A stretch of 64,000 bases of DNA. It comes from Prevotella veroralis DSM 19559 = JCM 6290. GTDB lineage: Bacteria > Bacteroidota > Bacteroidia > Bacteroidales > Bacteroidaceae. Position 1 is the first letter of the stretch. Every line of letters starts with the position of its first letter. Shown piece by piece: positions 18,374-25,955 of the stretch. A program made the translations under genes and the position numbers. Under the pieces are notes generated by a model. That model saw nothing but the letters and a program-made list of their open reading frames with translations. It was not told the DNA's origin and did not search any database. Location of the stretch: positions 372,001 through 436,000 of the forward strand of contig NZ_KB898325.1 in NCBI RefSeq assembly GCF_000377625.1. Direction: 5' to 3'.

Positions 18374-18527
18374 CTATACAAGTTTGTATAATGAATTATA
18401 CACGTTTGTATAATTGGTTATACACGTTTGTATAATTAGTTATACACGTTTGTATAATTGGTTATACACGTCTGTATAATTAGTTATACACGTCTGTATA
18501 ATAGACTATACCAACGTGTATAAAGAG
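18374..18527. repeat. 22-bp array 5, seven units
   Basis: Seven units with exact 22-bp spacing start at 18374, 18396, 18418, 18440, 18462, 18484 and 18506. The inner ones carry the dyad TTATACACGTTTGTATAA or its C variant TTATACACGTCTGTATAA. The end units are diverged but in phase. The trailing TTGG/TTAG alternates between successive units, so the array may have grown as a two-unit block. Confidence 0.85.
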
Positions 18528-18739
18528 ATACTTCCAATATAAAGACGATTCACTTCATTATATATAAAGGTAGTGAGCGTAACTATAAGTCCGATGCTTC
18601 TTATCTCATATTGCGGGGCGAGCATACAACTTATTTACGAAATTAAACTGCAAAGTATTTTCATGTCTTATTAATATTCAGTATCTTTGCCATGCAATTA
18701 TAATTAAAAACCAATAATCAATAAATTAAAACCCGAACT

Positions 18740-20287
18740 ATGAGAATTAAAAAGACATTTGCTGCAATACTCATTGCAGGCAGTTTCTTATTACCAACGA
18801 ATGCTTTAGCACAATTCAATTGGCCTTACAAGATTGTTAACGGAAAGGCTGTCACAGAGATTCCAACCCGTCCTGCTGGTGAGCAAAGTGTTTTGAACCT
18901 TGTAACACCAAAGATGAAGGTTGTACGTGTAGCCTTCGTTGGACTTGGTATGCGTGGTCCAGGTGCCGTTGAACGATGGACGCATATCCCTGGAATACAA
19001 GTTATGGCGTTGTGTGACTTTGAGAAGGATCGTGCAGAAAGGTGTCAGCAATATTTACGTAAGGCTAGCATGCCTGCTGCGGATATCTATTCGGGCGAAG
19101 ATGGTTACAAAGAATTGTGTAAGCGCAAAGATATAGACCTTGTTTATATTGCACCTGATTGGAAACATCATTTCCTGGTTGCAAAAGAAGCAATGACACA
19201 TGGTAAGCACGTTGCAATAGAAGTTCCTGCAGCAATGAATATGTCAGAGATATGGCAACTCATCGAATTATCTGAGAAGAATCGACTACATTGTATGATG
19301 CTCGAGAACTGCTGCTATGACTTCTTTGAGTTGAACTCTTTAAACATGGCTCAGAAAGGTATCTTCGGTGAGATTCTTTATGTACAAGGAGCTTATCGCC
19401 ACGACCTTACTCCGTTCTGGAATGCTTATTGGAAGAAGGATAAAGAGGATAAGTTAGGCTGGAGATTGGATTACAACCAGAAGTTCCGTGGTGATGTATA
19501 TGCTACTCACGGCTTAGGTCCTATTGCACAAGTGTTAGACATTCACCGTGGCGATCGTATGAAGACGCTTATCGCAATGGATACAAAGTCAGTTAATGGT
19601 AAGATGCACGTTGAACAAATGAGCGGTGAGCCTTGTAAGGAGTTCCGCAATGGTGATCAAACCACAACGCTGATTAGCACAGAGAATGGAAAGGTAATCG
19701 AGATTATTCATAACGTAATGACTCCACAGCCTTACAATCGTATGTATCAGTTAACCGGAACAAAGGGTTTCGCTAATAAATATCCAGTTGAAGGCTATGC
19801 TCTATCATCTCAAGAACTTGCAAAAGCAGGTGTAACCCCTTCAGCAGATGACTTATCTGGGCACAGCTACTTATCAAGCAAGGATAGAGAAGCTTTGGAG
19901 AAGGCAAACGAAAGCCCTATCATCACAAAGTATGAGAAACAAGCGAAGGAAGTTGGTGGTCATGGCGGAATGGACTTCATCATGGATTCACGTCTAGTTT
20001 ATTGCTTACAGAACGGCTTGCCATTGGATATTGATGTGTACGACTTAGCAGAATGGTGCTGTCTAGCCGAGTTAGGTTCTATCTCTATGGATAATGGTAA
20101 TATCCCTGTGGAAGTACCTGACTTTACACGTGGTGAATGGAATAAGATTAAGGGTTTCCGTCATGCTTACGCATCTCCTGCTGACGAGGCACAGGCTAAT
20201 GCTGATGCCGTTGCCTTTACCAACCAACTAAAAGAAAAGGGTAAGAAGTATTGGGAGAAGGTTGATAAAGCTGCAAAGAAGAAATAG
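18740..20287 (+). CDS. Secreted Gfo/Idh/MocA-family protein, GH109-like
   Basis: A 515-residue protein with a cleavable signal peptide (MRIKKTFAAILIAGSFLLPT, cleavage near NALAQ, ~25), so it acts in the periplasm or outside. An NAD-binding Rossmann fold follows (RVAFVGLGMRGPGAVERW, ~63-80; ALCDFEKDRA, ~91-100), then the substrate domain with EVPAAMNMSEIWQLIEL and MLENCCYDFFEL. This arrangement matches the GH109 glycosidases of Bacteroidetes, NAD-dependent enzymes known to remove alpha-N-acetylgalactosamine, but other secreted Gfo/Idh oxidoreductases look alike. Mucin or blood-group glycan use is inference. It stands alone between its promoter and a terminator. Confidence 0.8.
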   Translation: MRIKKTFAAILIAGSFLLPTNALAQFNWPYKIVNGKAVTEIPTRPAGEQSVLNLVTPKMKVVRVAFVGLGMRGPGAVERWTHIPGIQVMALCDFEKDRAERCQQYLRKASMPAADIYSGEDGYKELCKRKDIDLVYIAPDWKHHFLVAKEAMTHGKHVAIEVPAAMNMSEIWQLIELSEKNRLHCMMLENCCYDFFELNSLNMAQKGIFGEILYVQGAYRHDLTPFWNAYWKKDKEDKLGWRLDYNQKFRGDVYATHGLGPIAQVLDIHRGDRMKTLIAMDTKSVNGKMHVEQMSGEPCKEFRNGDQTTTLISTENGKVIEIIHNVMTPQPYNRMYQLTGTKGFANKYPVEGYALSSQELAKAGVTPSADDLSGHSYLSSKDREALEKANESPIITKYEKQAKEVGGHGGMDFIMDSRLVYCLQNGLPLDIDVYDLAEWCCLAELGSISMDNGNIPVEVPDFTRGEWNKIKGFRHAYASPADEAQANADAVAFTNQLKEKGKKYWEKVDKAAKKK

Positions 20288-20309
20288 AGTTTAGACCTTT
20301 GATATACTG

Positions 20310-20349
20310 AAAAGGTGCCACAACTGATCATACAGTTACGACACCTTTT
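20310..20349. terminator. Bidirectional terminator, GH109-like gene / AAA-CYTH gene
   Basis: AAAAGGTG (20310-20317) pairs with CACCTTTT (20342-20349), with a further inner AACTG/CAGTT stem. It lies between convergent genes. Confidence 0.7.
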
Positions 20350-20371
20350 AAGTTATGCTCAACTTAACCTC

Positions 20372-21445
20372 TTACTTTCTCAAGGCTAAGTTATAATTGT
20401 AATATTCTGTCTTACCCGTAATATCTTCTACAACCTCGATAAAGGGAGGGAAGTTGACATCTTCATGGTCAACAATGCCCTTCGTTTCAAGTATCTGAAG
20501 ATTGCGCATTGGAGATAAATAAGTATCAAGCTCAAAGAATTGACCACGCCATATAAACGTTTTACGAATCTTATGGATTGATTGACGATAAGGGTCGGCT
20601 TGACGCATTAATGATTCATAGAGGTTATTATCAATCTGTCGCTCGGTAACTACCTGTGCATTGTTTGCTAAGGTCTTTTTCGTTGTACGAACATTAACAG
20701 AAACGCCGTTCAATGTACGACGACGAAGACGCACCTCACTACGTGGGTCGGATGTTAGATAAGTTTGAATGATCTCACTTTCTATAGCATCAGGAATATC
20801 ACCTGTTAAGCGAACAATATATTTACGTTCTTCTACTATCTGCTGCGGGATCTCAAGTACATTCGATATCTCTTGAATAACACGATTGATCTTTGTATCA
20901 AAGTTCTCGTGGTTGTTGATTACACGTAGATGAGGATGCTCTGACCAGGCTTGAATGACTTTCTTATCAAGTTCACGTGCAAGCTCCAATCCTTCGGTAC
21001 GCTCCGCATTGTTAGCCGTAGTATAGAATTGTTCTGCACCATCAGCAGCACTGACAAGGTGAAGTACCGCATCATATCTAGCACGTAACTTCTCCGAACA
21101 GGTTCCAACACCAGCCGTAATCTCATCCCACATTTCTGGTTTCATATAAGCAGAAATATCCATCGTTCCACGATCACAAACGATGATGGTTGGAGTAGTA
21201 ATTGTTTCGGCTATCCGTGTAAACTTATCCTCCAAAGCAAGCTGCATTTCTAGTGTCGCCTTCTCTCCTTCATAAAAGAATGCGTGATTATCCGTAAGGT
21301 AATCCATACCTGCTTGGCTAAAGAGTGTTGGCACTTCTGGAATAATAAACACCTTGTAACCGAGACTGGAGAAATGCTCGATAATCTTGACAAGTGCTGT
21401 CGTTTTTCCGGCACAAGGTCCGCCGGTAAGTACTATTCGTTTCAT
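20372..21445 (-). CDS. AAA-type ATPase with C-terminal CYTH-like domain
   Basis: 357 residues. The N-terminal P-loop domain begins MKRIVLTGGPCAGKTT (P-loop ~8-15) and has IPEVPTLF and IIVCDRGTMD (~108-117), as in NadR-like AAA_28 kinases. From about residue 205 (ERKYIVRLTGDIPDAIESEIIQTYL) it becomes a CYTH/triphosphate-tunnel-like domain with alternating charged strands (EVRLRRRTLNG, ERQID). The same pairing is known in the TTD14-type family, reported to bind GTP and phosphoinositides in animals. The bacterial role is not established. It follows the rplI operon on the same strand with an 88-base gap. Confidence 0.75.
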   Translation of the reverse strand: MKRIVLTGGPCAGKTTALVKIIEHFSSLGYKVFIIPEVPTLFSQAGMDYLTDNHAFFYEGEKATLEMQLALEDKFTRIAETITTPTIIVCDRGTMDISAYMKPEMWDEITAGVGTCSEKLRARYDAVLHLVSAADGAEQFYTTANNAERTEGLELARELDKKVIQAWSEHPHLRVINNHENFDTKINRVIQEISNVLEIPQQIVEERKYIVRLTGDIPDAIESEIIQTYLTSDPRSEVRLRRRTLNGVSVNVRTTKKTLANNAQVVTERQIDNNLYESLMRQADPYRQSIHKIRKTFIWRGQFFELDTYLSPMRNLQILETKGIVDHEDVNFPPFIEVVEDITGKTEYYNYNLALRK

Positions 21446-21533
21446 AATAAACTAATAAATCCCTTCCACCCGGAAGTGAAAGGGACTATTATCTAACATT
21501 ACTGCTTTACAGTGCAAAATGTCATTTGTTGAA

Positions 21534-22061
21534 TTACTCAGCTGCTGGAGCTCCCTCCTCTGCAACAGGTGCCTCTGCAGGCTGCTCTACTGGAGCCTCC
21601 TCAACAGCAGGTGCTGGCTGGTTCTCTGCAACTACAGTTACAGGAATCTTAACCTCAACCTCCTTGTGGAAGTGAACAGTAGCTTCAGAAGTACCAACCT
21701 TCTTCATATCGTGCATTGTGACAATCTTGCGATCAACCTCAATACCACGCTTTGCAAGCTCTTCAACTACAGTTGCTGCATTAACAGAACCATAAGTTAC
21801 ACCAGTAGCTGATACCTTTGTTTCAATAACAAGTTCTACACCATCCAACTGTGATGCCTTCTTCTCTGCCTCAGCCTTAAGAGCTGCAAGTTTAGAAGCC
21901 TGCTGCTTTAAGTTCTCTGCCAACTGCTTCTTAGCTGAAGGAGATGCGATAACACCTTTACCTGTTGGAATGAGATAGTTACGACCGTAGCCGTTCTTTA
22001 CATTAACGATATCGTTCTTGTATCCAAGACCGATAATATCTTCTTTTAATATAATCTCCAT
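21534..22061 (-). CDS. rplI: 50S ribosomal protein L9 with acidic tail
   Basis: L9 binds 23S rRNA at the base of the L1 stalk. The N-terminal domain is clear (MEIILKEDIIGLGYKNDIV, VKNGYGRNYLIPTGKGV), as are the long connecting helix and the C-terminal domain to about residue 148. At 175 residues it exceeds the usual ~150 by a tail rich in Ala, Pro and Glu (APAVEEAPVEQPAEAPVAEE). It is the last gene of rpsF-rpsR-rplI, 15 bases after rpsR. Confidence 0.96.
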   Translation of the reverse strand: MEIILKEDIIGLGYKNDIVNVKNGYGRNYLIPTGKGVIASPSAKKQLAENLKQQASKLAALKAEAEKKASQLDGVELVIETKVSATGVTYGSVNAATVVEELAKRGIEVDRKIVTMHDMKKVGTSEATVHFHKEVEVKIPVTVVAENQPAPAVEEAPVEQPAEAPVAEEGAPAAE

Positions 22062-22076
22062 CTATTGACCTCCTTT

Positions 22077-22346
22077 TTACTTCATCAAATCGGTTACGTA
22101 TGGAAGTAATGCAATCTGACGAGCACGCTTAACAGCCTGTGCCACACGACGCTGATACTTCAATGAAGTACCTGTGATACGACGAGGAAGGATCTTACCC
22201 TGCTCGTTAAGGAACTTCTTCAAGAACTCACCATCTTTGTAATCGATGTACTTAATACCGCTCTTCTTGAAACGGCAATACTTCTTCTTCTTTGTGTCGA
22301 TAGAAGGAGCTGTCAAATAACGGATCTCTGATTTCTGCTCTGCCAT
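22077..22346 (-). CDS. rpsR: 30S ribosomal protein S18
   Basis: An 89-residue S18 with the family core [16 protein letters not shown] (~23-38), [24 protein letters not shown] (~53-76) and ALLPYVTD. S18 pairs with S6 on the 30S platform; the gene follows rpsF by two bases, matching that partnership. The [14 protein letters not shown] leader is the variable part. Confidence 0.97.
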   Translation of the reverse strand: MAEQKSEIRYLTAPSIDTKKKKYCRFKKSGIKYIDYKDGEFLKKFLNEQGKILPRRITGTSLKYQRRVAQAVKRARQIALLPYVTDLMK

Positions 22347-22348
22347 AA

Positions 22349-22693
22349 TTATGCCTCCTTTTTAGCTGCCCATTTAGCACGACGCTTCTCAGCATAAGCT
22401 GCAGAATACTTGTCCTGCTTAACGGTAATGTAACGAATAACCTTCTCGTCACGACGGAAGCCGGTTTCGAGAGTGTTAATAACTGATGGTTCTGCATTGA
22501 ATTCTAACAATGCATAGAAGCCTGATGACTTCTTCTGAATGTTGTAAGCCAACTTCTTCAGACCCCAGATCTCTTCGTTCAAGATCTCAGCACCATTATC
22601 AGTGAGCAGTGTCTTGAATTTAGCGACCGCTTCCTTCATCTGTTCGTCAGATAAAACGGGAGTCAAAATGAAAACGGTTTCGTATTGATTCAT
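22349..22693 (-). CDS. rpsF: 30S ribosomal protein S6
   Basis: A 114-residue S6 with [21 protein letters not shown] (~1-21) and the [25 protein letters not shown] core (~42-66). It heads the rpsF-rpsR-rplI operon, from a -7 box at 22750-22757 that is divergent from a small membrane-peptide gene. S6:S18 leaders that autoregulate translation are known in other bacteria; I see only a weak 5-bp hairpin here. Confidence 0.97.
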   Translation of the reverse strand: MNQYETVFILTPVLSDEQMKEAVAKFKTLLTDNGAEILNEEIWGLKKLAYNIQKKSSGFYALLEFNAEPSVINTLETGFRRDEKVIRYITVKQDKYSAAYAEKRRAKWAAKKEA

Positions 22694-22749
22694 ACTACTT
22701 AATTATATAAAATGAATTAAAAATGCACCTTGCATACGCAAATGCAGCG

Positions 22750-22798
22750 CAAAAGTACTACTTTCCATGCAATTGACCAAATAATTTTAGTACTTTTG
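22750..22798. promoter_or_regulatory. Divergent promoters, rpsF operon / small peptide gene
   Basis: TACTTTTG on the minus strand (22750-22757) faces rpsF. TACTTTTG on the plus strand (22791-22798) faces the 57-codon gene at 22829. Confidence 0.6.
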
Positions 22799-22828
22799 CT
22801 CATCGTATAGCATAATTACAGGTTCGTT

Positions 22829-23002
22829 ATGAGAAGATATATCAAATATTTAGGTCTTATTGCCATCATCATTGGCATTCTCTTATTTACAATACATGCC
22901 ATTATTTCCTTTCAAAGGAATACTCTATTATTCTCAGGTTTGATATTGATCATTGGTGGAACTATTGTATTTATAAAAGGTAACAAACTTGATTTACCTT
23001 GA
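22829..23002 (+). CDS. Small membrane protein, 57 residues
   Basis: A 57-codon frame, ATG to TGA, starting MRRYIKYLGLIAIIIGILLF, with two hydrophobic segments (~7-27 and ~33-49) split by a short polar turn (ISFQRNT) and a Lys-rich end (IKGNKLDLP). The positive N-terminus suggests both ends are cytoplasmic. A -7 box lies 30 bases upstream, which supports real expression. I do not recognise the family. It lies between the rpsF operon (divergent) and the rprY end (convergent). Confidence 0.6.
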   Translation: MRRYIKYLGLIAIIIGILLFTIHAIISFQRNTLLFSGLILIIGGTIVFIKGNKLDLP

Positions 23003-23121
23003 ATTCAAGCAACCATTAGATAACAAAAAGCAAAGCCCAATAGGATTGCATATTATGAAGATTCCTATTGGACTTTTACTTACTCCTATTAAATAGTTAA
23101 TGTGTCATCAACTAGCAGTTC

Positions 23122-23829
23122 TCAATCTTCGTCTGGTACAATAAGCTTGTAGCCTTTACCATGGATATTTATAATCTCTATTTGATTATCTGGCTTCAAA
23201 TGCTTACGGAGCTTTGTGATATACACATCCATTGAACGAGCATTGAAGTAATTATCATCAATCCAAATGGTCTTTAAGGCATAATCACGTTGGAGTATCT
23301 CATTAGAATGAGCACACAACAAAGCTAGTAATTCATTTTCCTTCGTAGTAAGCTTAGTTACTTTCTCTGGATTATTATCTAATGTCAACAATTGCTTCTG
23401 TGTATCGAAAGTAAACCGACCAATATTATACATAGTAGATTCTTTCGTCTTCTTTCCCTTTACACGACGAAGAATAGCCTCAATACGGAAAACCAGTTCT
23501 TCCATTGAGAAAGGTTTGGTGATATAGTCATCTGCACCAATCTTGAAGCCCTCAAGTATATCTTCTTTCAGTTGTTTTGCTGTAAGGAAGATAATTGGTA
23601 TTTCTGCATTTGCTTGACGAATCTCTTGTGCTAGTGTGAATCCATCTTTCTTTGGCATCATCACATCAAGTACACAAATATCATACTTATTCTTCAAGAA
23701 AGCCTTATAGCCTACTTCACCATCTGGGCAAAGGTCAGCTTGAAAGCCTTTTGCCTGTAAATATTCACTCAATAGTGTTCCGAGGTTCTCGTCATCTTCA
23801 CACAATAAAATCTTTAACTTATCATCCAT
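23122..23829 (-). CDS. rprY: OmpR-family response regulator, RprY-like
   Basis: 235 residues. The receiver domain has acidic residues EDDE (11-14), phospho-acceptor Asp55 (VLDVMMPKKDG) and the conserved Lys in DDYITKPF. The OmpR-type winged helix at the C-terminus ends YITKLRKHLK...INIHGKGYKLI. It matches RprY of Bacteroides in length and order with its kinase. RprY is reported to repress stress-related genes; targets here are unknown. It follows the kinase by 19 bases in one operon. Confidence 0.9.
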   Translation of the reverse strand: MDDKLKILLCEDDENLGTLLSEYLQAKGFQADLCPDGEVGYKAFLKNKYDICVLDVMMPKKDGFTLAQEIRQANAEIPIIFLTAKQLKEDILEGFKIGADDYITKPFSMEELVFRIEAILRRVKGKKTKESTMYNIGRFTFDTQKQLLTLDNNPEKVTKLTTKENELLALLCAHSNEILQRDYALKTIWIDDNYFNARSMDVYITKLRKHLKPDNQIEIINIHGKGYKLIVPDED

Positions 23830-23848
23830 AATCTATAACTTTTAATGT

Positions 23849-25411
23849 TTATACTTCATCTTCTATTTCTTCATCACGAATCACGGGAAGTTTTATAATA
23901 AACTTAGTTCCCTTACCAAACTCGCTTAATACTTTAATCTCACCACCATGTAAATCAACCATTCTCTTTACATAGGCTAAACCTAAACCGAATCCTTTTA
24001 CATCATGCCTATTACCTGTATGTACACGATAGAACTTATCAAAAATCTTCTTTAAGTTTTCTTTCTTTATTCCCATACCTGTATCACGCACAGAAAGATA
24101 AAGGTGTTCATTCGTATTCCATGTCTTCAAATAGACATTTAATGGTTCATCTGGCTTTGCATACTTGACAGCATTATCCAAGAGATTAAATATCACATTC
24201 TGGAAATGCATCTCATCAACATACACGGTCGAATCAACAGCTTCAATCTCCGTATAGACTTTACCACCTGTATGTTCTACTCGCAGTGCGAAAGAGTGTG
24301 CAATAGTTTCAACCATTTCGTTTAAGTCTGTATATTTTTTCTTCAAAACAGCCTTCTTCCTATCGTACATACTCATCTGCAATACTTTCTCAACTAAGAA
24401 ACGAAGGCGCTTAGCCTCATCGTTGATAACACCACCCAAGTGTTCCACCATCTTCGGAGACTTTTCCAAACTCTTGTCGTTCATCATCTGTGCCGCCAAA
24501 GAGATACTTGCAATAGGTGTCTTCAACTCATGTGTCATATTATTGATAAAATCGTTCTTTATCTCACTATAACGTTTCTGACGGAAGATTGTCACAATAG
24601 TGAAGATAAAAGTTACCAACAATACAAACGTGAAGATGATTGAAGGTATCATAAAACGAATACTAGAGAAGATGTAATTATTCATCTCAGGGAAGTGTAC
24701 CTTCACAACTCCCATTCTACTCACTGGGTCATTACGGAATAACACCTGTGAATAAGTATTCTCTTCCCCATCCGATACATAATCTGGACAACGATAGACT
24801 TCACGACCATCTTGTGTTGTAACCGTAAAATGATAGGGGATGTTAATACCATTATTCATCATCTCCGCCTTTAAATCTTGATCCAACAATTTAAAGTTAA
24901 TACGTTGTTTAAGAGGCTTATCTGATGCTGAATAAAGTATATTATAAACAACCTCCTCAAGCATAGCTTTCTGATAGACATAACGATTACGAACAATCTC
25001 TTGCATGTTACGTTTTGTAGCAGAAAGCGAATTACTATCATTACGGAGAATCATTGCCTTAGGGGTCAATGATGGCTTCGATTGCAATAACTTCGCTTCA
25101 AAAGAAGTATATGCATCGCCTTGACTATCTACTGCTGGAGTTTGATGTGTTGCAACGGAATTATCCTTTGAAGTTGAATGTTGTTCCGCCTGCTTACGCT
25201 CTTTCTTATTTACATCATCTTCTAAATAACGAAGGGTCTCATTCAATTCCATATTTCGAGAAGCCTGATAAAGAGCACGATTGACTGACTCGTCAAACTG
25301 TTCTTTCTTCATCTCAGCCATTTCTTCAATGTAATTGAGTTGGAGTAGGAGTAAGCCTAGGAATGATAATCCCATGATTACTGCAATAATCCAAATTGTC
25401 TTCTTCTTCAT
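23849..25411 (-). CDS. rprX: Sensor histidine kinase, RprX-like
   Basis: 520 residues. TM1 (~6-24), a large extracytoplasmic sensor region (~25-250) with no recognised domain and a low-complexity Lys/Glu/Ser segment (~64-100), TM2 (~253-276), then HisKA with phospho-acceptor His294 (NMTHELKTPIAS) and HATPase with N box NVIFNLLDNAVKYA, and G boxes DTGMGI and GFGLGLAYV. It lacks an obvious HAMP domain, as in RprX of Bacteroides fragilis. A -7 box at 25490-25497 drives the kinase-regulator pair. Confidence 0.9.
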   Translation of the reverse strand: MKKKTIWIIAVIMGLSFLGLLLLQLNYIEEMAEMKKEQFDESVNRALYQASRNMELNETLRYLEDDVNKKERKQAEQHSTSKDNSVATHQTPAVDSQGDAYTSFEAKLLQSKPSLTPKAMILRNDSNSLSATKRNMQEIVRNRYVYQKAMLEEVVYNILYSASDKPLKQRINFKLLDQDLKAEMMNNGINIPYHFTVTTQDGREVYRCPDYVSDGEENTYSQVLFRNDPVSRMGVVKVHFPEMNNYIFSSIRFMIPSIIFTFVLLVTFIFTIVTIFRQKRYSEIKNDFINNMTHELKTPIASISLAAQMMNDKSLEKSPKMVEHLGGVINDEAKRLRFLVEKVLQMSMYDRKKAVLKKKYTDLNEMVETIAHSFALRVEHTGGKVYTEIEAVDSTVYVDEMHFQNVIFNLLDNAVKYAKPDEPLNVYLKTWNTNEHLYLSVRDTGMGIKKENLKKIFDKFYRVHTGNRHDVKGFGLGLAYVKRMVDLHGGEIKVLSEFGKGTKFIIKLPVIRDEEIEDEV

Positions 25412-25783
25412 TATTACTACTTCTATTCGTATATGCTGCGGCTCCAGAATTATACTCGAATTACAGCTCTACTACGATGTTCACGATTGCAAAGATAATA
25501 TTTTATTAATCCATTAACACATAAACGTTAATTAATAGAATGCAATTTTAATTAATTAACAATTTTGAGGATATATGATCAATGATTGTCAAGCATATCA
25601 AAATTATTGTATAAAGAGGAGGACTAAGAAAATGACAATAAGATTAAATGTTAAGTAAATACTATAAGTAAGTAATAAAGAACGACACTTCCTCTATCCA
25701 CAGAGAAAGGATTAAGAGACATATTAACGTATAAGCAAGCCAAGATAAAGACATAAGAATACTTCAAATTAAACATCTATCAT

Positions 25784-25843
25784 ACTTTAACTTAAATGTC
25801 AAAAGGACTTTAAGTTAAACCTCAAAAGAACCTTAAGTTAAAG
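25784..25843. repeat. Short tandem repeat, period 23-24 bp
   Basis: Two and a half units start at 25784, 25807 and 25831, each with CTTTAAsTTAAA or CCTTAAGTTAAAG and the second and third followed by A-rich DNA. It looks like the 22-bp arrays but is out of that period. Confidence 0.5.
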
Positions 25844-25870
25844 TAAAACTAAGCAATAATAGGGTACGCA

Positions 25871-25924
25871 AAAGAGGGCACATTACACTCTCATCATTAC
25901 AAAATAAGAGTGAACGCACCCTTT
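25871..25924 (-). terminator. Terminator of the EF-G paralog gene
   Basis: Paired blocks AAAGAGGG / CCCTTT and CACTCT / AGAGTG form a long stem. On the minus strand a TTTT run follows. Confidence 0.6.
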
Positions 25925-25955
25925 GGATTACCCTATTAACCTTAAAATGATTATG

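Larger units (their letters stand above)
18167..18739. other. Gene-free stretch with terminator, hairpin and array
   Basis: No gene seen. It holds the DUF4301 terminator, an 11-bp inverted repeat (ACTTAAAGTAC 18336-18346 / GTACTTTAAGT 18351-18361), array 5, and the promoter of the next gene (TATCTTTG at 18682-18689). Confidence 0.7.
25412..25955. other. Gene-free stretch, rprX promoter to EF-G paralog terminator
   Basis: No gene seen. It holds the rprX -7 box (TATCTTTG, minus strand, 25490-25497), a short 23/24-bp repeat at 25784-25843 (units beginning ACTTTAAsTTAAA), and the EF-G paralog terminator. Confidence 0.6.

Noticed and set aside
22694..22749. Possible S6:S18 autoregulatory leader before rpsF
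   Set aside because: Only a weak TGCAT/ATGCA stem is visible and the known CCG-type bulge is not evident.
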